Shown here: positions 54,001 to 61,463 of the stretch, one piece after another
Position numbering within the stretch: position 1 is the first letter of the stretch
How the letters are laid out: every line of letters starts with the position of its first letter
Source: an uncultured Alphaproteobacteria bacterium
Lineage (GTDB): Bacteria; Pseudomonadota; Alphaproteobacteria; RF32; CAG-239
Assembly: GCA_944393175.1 (NCBI GenBank)
Contig: CALXZH010000003.1
Location: 1-64,000 of the forward strand
Direction: 5' to 3'
DNA: 64,000 nt
The notes under the pieces: model-generated
The model's input: only the letters and a program-made list of their open reading frames with translations
The model's database searches: none
What the model was told of the DNA's origin: nothing
Position numbers and translations under genes: made by a program

Positions 54001-57000
54001 CGGTTAACGGCGGTAACGGAATTAATCATAGTATTATTAATATGAATTCAAATAATGCATATGGCTTGTATGACGGTGGCAACGGTGGAGACGGTGTTAT
54101 CACAAATATGGCCGGGGCGACAATTAATTTATTCGGTAATAATGCCTATGGCATGTTTACCACAGGAAAAAAAGCCGAAAACTTCGGAACAATCAATATC
54201 GGAGTTGATGAGGACGGTATCGTTACCGGCGGCACCGGTTCAAGCGGTATGGTTGCACAAGACGGAAGTCAAGCCTTTAACTCCGGTATTATTAATATGA
54301 ACGGCGATGGTGCAAACGCAATGTTTGCCGATGGCGGAACAGTTACAAATACGGTTAACGGTGATATTATCGTAAACGGCGGCAACGGAACAATTTTTAA
54401 AACAAGCAATGGCGGCACGGCCATTAACGAAGGCGACATCATTATTAATGCCGATAATTATGAATTGTTCAGTTCAACCGATGAAAACGGCGGCAATTTC
54501 CAAAATACGGGAAATATTACCGTAGGTTCTTCAGGCTCGCAAATTATTGTGGCCGGAGACGGTACATCTATCAGTAACGCAGGAGACATATCTTTAGACG
54601 GCGACAGCAGCTATATTGTTTATGCAAGCGGTACAGGCAATATTACAAATACCGGAAAGCTTACATTAGAAAAGGACAGCAACAATTCTTACGGTATTTA
54701 TATGGATGATACGGCTACGGGTGAAGTTATTAACGGCAATCTCGGTGATATTATTGTTAACGGCACAAATGCTGCCGGTATGTTTATTGCCTCTACATCT
54801 TCTGATGCACAAATTACCAACCAAGGAAATATTACCGTCAGCGGAAACAGCTCGGTTGGCATGGGTTCTTCTAACGGAGCCATTATTAATAACGCCGGAA
54901 CAATTACGATGAACGGTGGCTCTGCCGCAATCAATGCCAATGGCGGAACGGTTAATAATCAAAGCGGTGCTAAAATTATTGTTAGCAGCGATTCAAACGC
55001 AGATGGTATTGTTATCACAAGTGATGCAACCGCGGCAAATGTTGTTAATGAAGGCTCTATCTCCATAAGCGGAAATGGTGACGCTATTGTTTCGACAACA
55101 GACAGTGCAACAAACAAAATTACAAACCAAGGGAGTATAAGCGTCAGCGGCTCCGGAAATGCGATTACGGCAGATTCTGCAATCGTTAACAATGAAAAAA
55201 ATGCAACGCTTGCAATCAGCGGAAGCGGATACGGCATTTTGTTAACCAAAGGGGAAGCCAATAATCTCGGTACAATCAATGTTACGGGTGATAATGCCAC
55301 GGCTATTTCAACGGGGGGTGTTGCCTCTAACGGTGGGACTATTTCAGTTAGCGGAGATAATGCCAAAGGCATGGAACTTACCTTGGGTGGAAGTGGTACA
55401 AATACTTCATCAATTTTTGTCAGCGGAGACAATTCATCCGGTATTTTTGTTAACGGAGGTTCGGCAGATAATACCGGAAGTATAAGCTCAACCGGTGATG
55501 GGGCATCAGCAATCAGTGTTGCCAGCGGAACAGCCTATAATCAAACCAATATTACGGTAGATGGTGAAAATTCTATAGGTATGAGCGCCAGTGGCGGAAC
55601 TGCTACTAATGGTAAAACAGTTGTAACAGTCATTGAGGGTGAAGGAAACGAAGAAGACCAAGAAATTACCGAATATAAGCCAGGAAGTATTACTGTCAGC
55701 GGCACTCAAGGGGTCGGTATGCAATCGACGGGCAGCGGAAATATTCTTAACAATCAAGGCGCAACAATTACTATCAGCGGTACTCAAGGGGTCGGTATGT
55801 TATCTAACGGTTCCGGTTCTACTCAAAACCAAGGTAGTATTATAATTAGTGAAGCCGCTGAAGATGCAACCGGTATGAAAGCGGCTCAGGGTAATGCTCA
55901 AAACCAAGCTCAGATTACTGTTAATGCAAGCGGAGCTTCCGGTATGTTTGCTGATGGCGGTAATGTTACCAATGCAGCTGGTGCGACCATTACACTCTCT
56001 AGTGGAAACAGTGTCGGTATTTTGGTTAACAACGGCTCAGGCTTAAATCTTGGTACACTGACACTAACCGGACAAGGTGCTATTGGTCTTCAAGCTACCG
56101 GCGGGACTGCGACAAACAATGCTGAACTGACTATCGGAAATGCTGACGGTGTCGGCTTATATGCTGACGGAGGACAAGTTATCAATGGTGCGTCAGGTGT
56201 TATAAATGTTAATGCCGGACAAGCCGGTATTTTGGTAGACAGCAATTCAGGGAACAATACAGGAACAATTAATGTGAACGCTGCAAGCGGTATTTTGGTT
56301 ACAGGCGGTGTCGGAACAAACAGTAATATAATTAACGTTACCGGTAGCGGAGCTTATGGTATGTCAGCTTCCGGAGGAACAGCTAATAATAACGGAACTA
56401 TTACCGTGCAAGCAAGTGGTATTGGAATGTTTGCTGACGGCGGTATGGCAAATAATAACAGCTCTATTGTTTTATCAGCATCCGGAGCAAAAGGAATGGC
56501 GGCAAATTCCGGAACAGCTACAAACTCCGGTTCTATTAATGCTTCTGCGGCCGGAACGATTGCTCTTTATTCCGGCGGGGGAACAGTGATTAATTCTGCG
56601 ACAGGAACTATTACAGGAAGTGCCTCATCGTCATATTTAATGCTGGCGGAAAATAACGGAACAATCAATAACCAAGGTTTATTGAACTTTAGCGGTACAA
56701 GTGCTGCCATGCAAGCTAACGGGGCAAACGCAATTAACTCAAAAACGATTACGGCATCTAACGGAAACGGTATGAATGCTAATGCTACGTCGTCTAACGG
56801 TGCACAAGCCACAAATGCCGGAACAATCACCGTTTCAGGTACAAACGGCGTAGGTATGTCTGCAATATCTTCGGGAGCCGTTGCTAAAGTGACTAATGAT
56901 ACGACTGGTATAATTAATGTTTCCGGAGCAAATGGTATCGGTATGTTAGCAAATGGTTCTTCAGCCCAAGCCCTGAACAAAGGAACTATCAATATAAATA

Positions 57001-58628
57001 CAACCTCCGCTAATGCTTATGGTATGAAAGCCATTAATGGCGGTTCTGTTGAAAATGCCAGAAAAATTGTTATGACCTCCGGTGCGCAAGGTACAGGTAT
57101 TTATATTGGTACCGGCTCTACCTTATATAATAATGCTTCGGGAACAATTGAATTTACCGGTGGTGCTACTCATACAGGAATAATTGAAGGCGATCCTTCC
57201 AGCGGAGCTGTTTCAATTTGTGAAGAAGATGGTACTTGCAGTAATAAATTTATCTATATGGAACAAGGTTCAACGTTGAATAACAGCGGTACTATTGTTT
57301 CTGCTTCTACTTTGAATTTGAATGTTAATAATGATGCTAATTTAGTTTTAGCTCCAACTTCTAGAATGATTGCCGAAAACGATATTAATGTTAATGCAAA
57401 GGTGACGGCAGACAAATCTTTGTTAGCAAGCGGGCAACAAAATGAATACAAGCTGGAAAATAGTTTTGAATCTAACAGCGGTAAAGTTAATGCAAACCTG
57501 ACATCAATGTCTCCGATGTGGAACGTTTCTACCGAAAAATCAGAGACAAAAACTGATGAAACAGGCGAAACCGAAGACTTAGTATTTAAACGCGTTGCCT
57601 TTAACAACCTTGTCACAAATGCTTCGCAAGCAAACTATTTGGAAGCAAACTATGCCATCCGTAATTCGGTGTATGATGGTATGATTATTGCTTCAAGCCA
57701 AGAAGAATTTGACAAAGCCGTTGCTGAAGGCTTAGGCACGGATTTAATTCCGAACTTTGCTAAGCAAAATATGGATGTTATGCGTAATGTTAGTCGCCAA
57801 GTAAATAATGCAGTATTCAATAATTCAGATAAGCAAGAAATCCGCTCTACAGTCGGTTATGATTTCTTTGACAGAGAACAAGACGGTTTCAACGGTCTGA
57901 GCGGATATAAAGATGAAGCGCATACCGGCTATGCCCTCTTTGATCGTCAATATAACGATAATTTCCGTTATGGCGTCGGTGCCAGCGTCACTAAATATGA
58001 CAGTGATTATGATAATGGTTCTGAAAGAAATGAGGTCATTGCTCAAATTATGACACCTTTATTGTTTGAAACCGAAAACACAAAATTCTTATCTATGCCT
58101 AAGGTAGGTATGGGTTGGGGTGAATATTCACGTTATGTTCAAGGTAAAGAATATAAAGCAGATACCAGAAACTGGTATTACGGCATCAGCAATGAAGTAA
58201 GACATGATGTCAATATGGGAATCGTTACGTTAGAACCTGTGGCTGAATTTAATGTTTTAGGTTTTTACCAAGATAAGACAAAAGAGAATATCCGTGTTGA
58301 CAGCAACAACAACTTGTCAATTGAGGGCGGTATCGGATTGTATGCAAAGAAAAGCTTTAATCCGATGGGAGATGATGAACTCAATGTTCGTTTGGGTGGT
58401 ACTTATTACCATGAATTTAACAATCCCTACCAAGCTCCTGAGGCTCAAGTTGCCGGTTTGCTCGGGACATATCAAATGGACAGCTATGATGCTCAAAAAG
58501 ACCGTGCAGTGCTGAGTACTCGCTTCGATTATAAACGCGGTAAATTCAATTTCTATTTAGAAGGACGCCGCTATATTGAAGATGATGATACCTACTCTAT
58601 CAATGCCGGCTTGACCTATGCGTTCTAG
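51012..58628 (+). CDS. Giant autotransporter adhesin with ankyrin-like N-terminus
   Basis: A 2538-residue type V secreted protein. After a signal region (about 1-31) comes an ankyrin-like stretch (about 38-100: MYSLASQGNVRALRAAVQRG, NIDATDRYGNTGLCHAI), then a hydrophobic segment (144-161, WVLGGLLLAGGITALVL) and a Gly linker. The passenger (about 200-2200) is a repeat-rich parallel beta-helix built from units such as 'GTANNAGTIEINGT' and 'YGM...GT..N.G.I...G'. The last ~270 residues are an autotransporter beta-barrel ending INAGLTYAF, with a terminal Phe. The ATG at 51012 is preferred over the TTG before it. Function: probably adhesion or biofilm; not demonstrable here. Confidence 0.93.
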   Translation: MKVKFFKFKSIVTYVTIVAFYWATILSAVATPLRPISLAQMYSLASQGNVRALRAAVQRGMNIDATDRYGNTGLCHAILQRNYTAYNAFHASGANPRHPCIQNIPTYQYDSFMDSSRATPVTATPRDAYKEFADGEFVFSKTSWVLGGLLLAGGITALVLSGSGGGGGSDYYFPSDSFTPTEDSLGALVGTDAPSSPVATPYVPVKILNGKNTEDFSLDNDSQILVDGTSQNLADVINFNNSVLDYSKYLQVGMKAVDANQVVNGNMPITGSDAGATISLKNNTVGMVALHNSNAINNNTIEITAENGTIGIIGSDKSLIRNNGNIDISFKGNAATDQVDAMYVDTSSKAINTGNITGNVTSESAAGTLIGMQARLINQVQNPEGTILSELENNGNITLSATAANDKTISNSLIGMGSSLENDFIDGTKLVRRTGYIEMTNSGLIDLNVSLGDSGTYDNSQTSLLSGTGGIIGMRADAHATAFNNGNINLTIAPESATSINNSHAGMLSVHGGTITNNAHITVEGGIGGFGMLGIRGEGTNSEFNTLNPTLINSGTIAVNSFDGIGMATRHGGSVTNNGTIIMGEDSTGLQVNSGTGVNSGKITLNNSGVGMAIVKNTTSEEGTVNNTSTASITNANTGGKSGVITINNADGASGMFIEDGTANNAGTIEINGTASTSTSSSYGIQAQNGTVNNSGAINVDVLLSGDAQAYGIYGESATVVNNSGAIVVENYGTGTYTTSGANTNSGTITMNGIGSTGMASDSGALTNIQGGEVEVVSGTGMQSNTGQVLNEGTVSITNGNDSVGMTSGTNVINGSLNNPNATINMTGANSTGMLIGENGTATNYGQITLTSNKNGLENYGMKSEGGTNANVVNNGVIKLTGYSYDSSKEIGYGMSIVSGEAANNNTITFNQMYGYGMTSTDGTLNNNKDIDLNSGGYGLKSDTGEVFNNTGATITITGTPTLNNSYGIAVETGTAKNFGTIDVTGNINNDATYGISVNGGNGINHSIINMNSNNAYGLYDGGNGGDGVITNMAGATINLFGNNAYGMFTTGKKAENFGTINIGVDEDGIVTGGTGSSGMVAQDGSQAFNSGIINMNGDGANAMFADGGTVTNTVNGDIIVNGGNGTIFKTSNGGTAINEGDIIINADNYELFSSTDENGGNFQNTGNITVGSSGSQIIVAGDGTSISNAGDISLDGDSSYIVYASGTGNITNTGKLTLEKDSNNSYGIYMDDTATGEVINGNLGDIIVNGTNAAGMFIASTSSDAQITNQGNITVSGNSSVGMGSSNGAIINNAGTITMNGGSAAINANGGTVNNQSGAKIIVSSDSNADGIVITSDATAANVVNEGSISISGNGDAIVSTTDSATNKITNQGSISVSGSGNAITADSAIVNNEKNATLAISGSGYGILLTKGEANNLGTINVTGDNATAISTGGVASNGGTISVSGDNAKGMELTLGGSGTNTSSIFVSGDNSSGIFVNGGSADNTGSISSTGDGASAISVASGTAYNQTNITVDGENSIGMSASGGTATNGKTVVTVIEGEGNEEDQEITEYKPGSITVSGTQGVGMQSTGSGNILNNQGATITISGTQGVGMLSNGSGSTQNQGSIIISEAAEDATGMKAAQGNAQNQAQITVNASGASGMFADGGNVTNAAGATITLSSGNSVGILVNNGSGLNLGTLTLTGQGAIGLQATGGTATNNAELTIGNADGVGLYADGGQVINGASGVINVNAGQAGILVDSNSGNNTGTINVNAASGILVTGGVGTNSNIINVTGSGAYGMSASGGTANNNGTITVQASGIGMFADGGMANNNSSIVLSASGAKGMAANSGTATNSGSINASAAGTIALYSGGGTVINSATGTITGSASSSYLMLAENNGTINNQGLLNFSGTSAAMQANGANAINSKTITASNGNGMNANATSSNGAQATNAGTITVSGTNGVGMSAISSGAVAKVTNDTTGIINVSGANGIGMLANGSSAQALNKGTININTTSANAYGMKAINGGSVENARKIVMTSGAQGTGIYIGTGSTLYNNASGTIEFTGGATHTGIIEGDPSSGAVSICEEDGTCSNKFIYMEQGSTLNNSGTIVSASTLNLNVNNDANLVLAPTSRMIAENDINVNAKVTADKSLLASGQQNEYKLENSFESNSGKVNANLTSMSPMWNVSTEKSETKTDETGETEDLVFKRVAFNNLVTNASQANYLEANYAIRNSVYDGMIIASSQEEFDKAVAEGLGTDLIPNFAKQNMDVMRNVSRQVNNAVFNNSDKQEIRSTVGYDFFDREQDGFNGLSGYKDEAHTGYALFDRQYNDNFRYGVGASVTKYDSDYDNGSERNEVIAQIMTPLLFETENTKFLSMPKVGMGWGEYSRYVQGKEYKADTRNWYYGISNEVRHDVNMGIVTLEPVAEFNVLGFYQDKTKENIRVDSNNNLSIEGGIGLYAKKSFNPMGDDELNVRLGGTYYHEFNNPYQAPEAQVAGLLGTYQMDSYDAQKDRAVLSTRFDYKRGKFNFYLEGRRYIEDDDTYSINAGLTYAF
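51700..57500 (+). repeat. Imperfect beta-helix coding repeats in the autotransporter
   Basis: Units of about 60-100 bases encode Gly/Asn/Thr-rich rungs with a recurrent GGTACGG/GGAACAG-type core and the amino-acid pattern 'G.G[MI]......G...N.G.I.[VI]'. They vary too much to be a CRISPR or a simple tandem repeat but could support recombination. Confidence 0.7.
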
Positions 58629-58649
58629 TTCTAGTTTTAGTTTTTATCA

Positions 58650-58682
58650 CAAAAAAAGCCTGTCAGAACAACAGGCTTTTTG
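58650..58682. terminator. Bidirectional intrinsic terminator
   Basis: AAAAAGCCTGT and ACAGGCTTTTT pair around CAGAAC, with T run on plus and A run (T on minus) on the other side; lies between the convergent autotransporter and phosphatase genes. Confidence 0.88.
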
Positions 58683-58702
58683 TATTTTATATTTTTTGTA
58701 TT

Positions 58703-59260
58703 TTATATTTCAAGTGTAAAGTATTCGCAATTATCAAACTTGCGGTCTTGGCCAAACTTATCTTGATAGAGGTTAAACATAAGAGCACCGTGGGTGGCAA
58801 TACCGATTTTTTGGTATCCTCGTCTTTGGCTCTCAATCACAATATGTTCCAAAACTCGTTTTATTCTGTCAAGTGATTGTTTGACACTTTCTCCGCCGGG
58901 GACATGGACATTCATCCAATTTGGATTGGTGGAATCGTGAATAATGTCAAAAACATTGGCAAATTTTTGGTGTGCCTCGTCGGATAACATGCCTTCGGCC
59001 TCGCCAAAATGAACTTCTTCCAAGCCTTGCATAATAATGACCGGAACATTGCAAGCCGTTGCGACTATTTTGGCGGTTTCTTTGGCGCGCTTCATTGAGC
59101 TGCAATAGATTGCCTCTAAATGTTCGGCTTTGAGGGTTTGGCCTAATTGTTCGGCTTGAGAACGACCAACAGCATTTAACTCAATATCAATCCCTGCCCC
59201 TTGAACAATGTTTTTGACATTGCCATCCGTTTGTCCGTGACGGAATATGTATAGTTTCAT
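58703..59260 (-). CDS. Histidine phosphatase (phosphoglycerate-mutase-like)
   Basis: A 185-residue branch-1 histidine phosphatase. I start at the ATG 59260 (AAGGAG Shine-Dalgarno), which begins MKLYIFRHGQTDGN; the RHG motif carries the catalytic His. The second catalytic His is in GIATHGALM, and acid residue Glu is in GLEEVHFGEAEG. Substrate may be a sugar phosphate or nucleotide such as alpha-ribazole phosphate; the closest families are CobC-like and GpmB-like. It stands alone, convergent with the autotransporter. Confidence 0.9.
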   Translation of the reverse strand: MKLYIFRHGQTDGNVKNIVQGAGIDIELNAVGRSQAEQLGQTLKAEHLEAIYCSSMKRAKETAKIVATACNVPVIIMQGLEEVHFGEAEGMLSDEAHQKFANVFDIIHDSTNPNWMNVHVPGGESVKQSLDRIKRVLEHIVIESQRRGYQKIGIATHGALMFNLYQDKFGQDRKFDNCEYFTLEI

Positions 59261-59395
59261 GTCTTTCTCCTTATTTTTTATCCCTCTTATCATAGCTTTA
59301 TAAAAAAGTTATTAATTTCACTGGACTTTTTTTATTATTTGCCTAAAATACCCACCAATTTACGTATTATTGTTTAACTTAAATTGTTATGTAAA

Positions 59396-59785
59396 ATGAA
59401 CAGAATTCAAACAATCATTAAAAAGTTTGATTTTAATCCTTGCACACTCTCTTTCGGAGAGGCAAGAGAGTATTTGTACTTTTTGCAAGATGAGTTAAAG
59501 CCTTTCAAAAAATCTTCCACCTATAATGCGTATTCAGAAGATCTTTTGCGGCGTTTGAAAATTGTCGAAATATTTTATGAGGCGCTTTCTCATCATGATG
59601 ACTGTTCTTGGCTCGATTTTGATAAACTTTATTATAGCTTGCAAAACAGCCCTGAAAATTTGGACATTAATGAACTTACGGTTTTAAATTATTATTTATG
59701 CAAAAAAGTTTCAAACGGCACACTCGAAGCTGATTTGGAAAAAACGTTATTGCAAGTCAGAAATATGATTAAAGCTTATCACTAA
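59396..59785 (+). CDS. Small orphan, 129 residues
   Basis: A hydrophilic helical protein with no signal peptide (MNRIQTIIKKFDFNPCTLSF). It contains SHHDDCSWLDFDKLYYSL in the middle and a LEADLEKTLLQVRNMI helix at the end. No family recognised. The ATG at 59396 follows another ATG at 59384 in frame; neither has a Shine-Dalgarno, only A/T-rich leader. It ends at a strong bidirectional terminator. Confidence 0.65.
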   Translation: MNRIQTIIKKFDFNPCTLSFGEAREYLYFLQDELKPFKKSSTYNAYSEDLLRRLKIVEIFYEALSHHDDCSWLDFDKLYYSLQNSPENLDINELTVLNYYLCKKVSNGTLEADLEKTLLQVRNMIKAYH

Positions 59786-59824
59786 AAAAGAGGTGTGATT
59801 TATCTTAAAAATCACACCTCTTTA
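59785..59824. terminator. Bidirectional intrinsic terminator
   Basis: A 14-bp stem AAAGAGGTGTGATT/AATCACACCTCTTT with flanking A and T runs. Confidence 0.92.
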
Positions 59825-59827
59825 CTT

Positions 59828-61174
59828 TTAGGCCGCAACCAAATCTTTGGGTTCATTCCGCCTTAACAACGTGATGGCTATGACAACCGTTGCCAATTCG
59901 GCCAAAGGTATACTGATAAATACACCTTCCATATCAAAAATTTGCGGCATAAGTGTTAAGAAAAATATCGGAAATACCAAACTTCTTGATAATGCCACAA
60001 GAGCTGACTCCAGCGGACGTTCAATAGCGGTAAAGTAAGCCGATAAAATAATACTGATTGAACTAAACAGAAATGCCCATTTTAACAAATCAATAAACTC
60101 CAAGGCCAATTTTTTGGTAGCATATTCTTGCTCGCCCAAGAAGAAGTTGACCACAATTTCCGGCGCAAAGAGTAAACTTGCAAACAATACTAAGCCTAAT
60201 CCGGCTCCGCTCATGAGTGATAACTTCAAGAAACCTGCAATGCGCGAAGATTTTTTGGCACCGTAGTTGGTACTAATCAACGGAACAATCGAATCTCCGA
60301 TACCGTAAGCAATCAGTGTTCCAAACAACAAAGCATAGTTAATGACCGTGTAAGCGGCAACGCCAACCGTGCCCAAATGTTTTATCATTATCAGGTTAAA
60401 AATAAATGTGGTGATGCCGATTGAAAATTCATCAACCAATTCCGAAACACCGTTATAACAGGCTTTGAGCAAGTCGCCCCAATGTCCCAATCCTCTGAAA
60501 TATAATCGCAATCCCGAATGCTTCGAGAAAAAGTGACTAAATATGATGAAAAACGTGGTTGCTTGCGAAATACCCGTGGCTACCGCGGCTCCGATAACCC
60601 CTAAATGCAACTCAAAAATAAACATCCAATCTAAAAAGATATTTACCAATGTGCCGAATATGATTGCTCCGAAAGCTAAAATAGGTCTTTGTTCAACACG
60701 GGCAAAAACCGATAAGCAATATGAGCCTAAAAAGAACGTAAAGAAGATTGCCACATACTGCAAATAGTCGGCCGAAAGCTGGCGCAACTCCTCATTAGCG
60801 CCCAAAAACTCCACAATTTGGTGCGGCATTAACACACCTAGTGTCGTTACTATTAAGCATAAGATTATATTGCAAAAAATAACTTTGCTGAAAATATAGG
60901 ACGCATTGCGATAATTTTTCTCCCCAATAAACTTGGCGCAAATGACACTTCCGCCCGTGCATAGCATAATGCCCAATCCCATAAGAAGTGAGAACACCGG
61001 CAAAACAATATTAATTGCAGCCAAGGCTTTGGCTCCGGCATAGTTTCCAATAAAGAACGCATCAATCAGCTGTGCTGAAGAAAGTGCTAAAATTCCCAAT
61101 ACATTCGGGATACAATATCTTAAAAAGAGAGGTTTTGTTTTTCCGTTAATAATATCAAATTTACCATTCTGCAT
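59828..61174 (-). CDS. MATE-family efflux protein (second copy)
   Basis: A 448-residue protein with about 12 membrane helices. The pattern YCIPNVLGILALSSAQLIDAFFIGNYAG, the LMGLGIMLCTGGSVICAKFIG helix (close to the DinF/NorM-type MSD), and GVAAYTVINYALLFGT mark it as a MATE antiporter. It has a good AGGTGG Shine-Dalgarno and a TTGACT-17-TATTAT promoter 150 bases upstream, giving a structured leader. The transported compound is unknown. It lies divergent to adhE and ends at the shared terminator. Confidence 0.93.
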   Translation of the reverse strand: MQNGKFDIINGKTKPLFLRYCIPNVLGILALSSAQLIDAFFIGNYAGAKALAAINIVLPVFSLLMGLGIMLCTGGSVICAKFIGEKNYRNASYIFSKVIFCNIILCLIVTTLGVLMPHQIVEFLGANEELRQLSADYLQYVAIFFTFFLGSYCLSVFARVEQRPILAFGAIIFGTLVNIFLDWMFIFELHLGVIGAAVATGISQATTFFIIFSHFFSKHSGLRLYFRGLGHWGDLLKACYNGVSELVDEFSIGITTFIFNLIMIKHLGTVGVAAYTVINYALLFGTLIAYGIGDSIVPLISTNYGAKKSSRIAGFLKLSLMSGAGLGLVLFASLLFAPEIVVNFFLGEQEYATKKLALEFIDLLKWAFLFSSISIILSAYFTAIERPLESALVALSRSLVFPIFFLTLMPQIFDMEGVFISIPLAELATVVIAITLLRRNEPKDLVAA

Positions 61175-61320
61175 AATCCACCTGAAAGCTGTTAATCCGA
61201 TAGTTCAAGCTCCCGTTCCCCAACAGGAACGGGCGGTTGACACTATAGACACACACCGCTTTAGGTTGAAAATAAAAATCTAAAAATATCGAATTTTGCA
61301 TGATTGCACCATTTTTATCT
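61175..61320 (-). promoter_or_regulatory. Structured leader of the MATE gene, candidate riboswitch or attenuator
   Basis: The predicted transcript begins about 61320 and reaches the ATG after some 145 bases. It contains two adjacent stems: GCGGT/ACCGC (61233-61259, 17-base loop) and CCCGTTCC/GGAACGGG (61212-61233, loop of 6), which share one base. These are GC-rich islands in a 70-80% A/T region. There is no T run after the second stem, so it would act on translation rather than termination. It does not match guanidine riboswitch consensus motifs that I remember. Candidate only. Confidence 0.45.
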
Positions 61321-61326
61321 TTTTAA

Positions 61327-61355
61327 ATAATAGCATTTTTTTGTTTTTCAGTCAA
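61327..61355 (-). promoter_or_regulatory. Sigma70-like promoter of the MATE gene
   Basis: TTGACT, exactly 17 bases, TATTAT on the minus strand. Confidence 0.65.
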
Positions 61356-61463
61356 TGCTGCTCCAAAAAGATTTTGTTTTATGATATTTGCAATTTTTAA
61401 ATAAATAATTAATTATTTAAAATTAAAATATCTCACGAATAAAAAATCATAGTGGAGATGAAA

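Noticed and set aside
51700-57500. Repeats in the autotransporter as a possible CRISPR array
   Set aside because: Repeats are imperfect, of irregular length, in frame and lie inside one continuous coding sequence.
57254-57616. 120-codon minus-strand frame over the end of the autotransporter passenger
   Set aside because: Caused by the biased codon use of the repeat-rich passenger; no start signal and no plausible protein.
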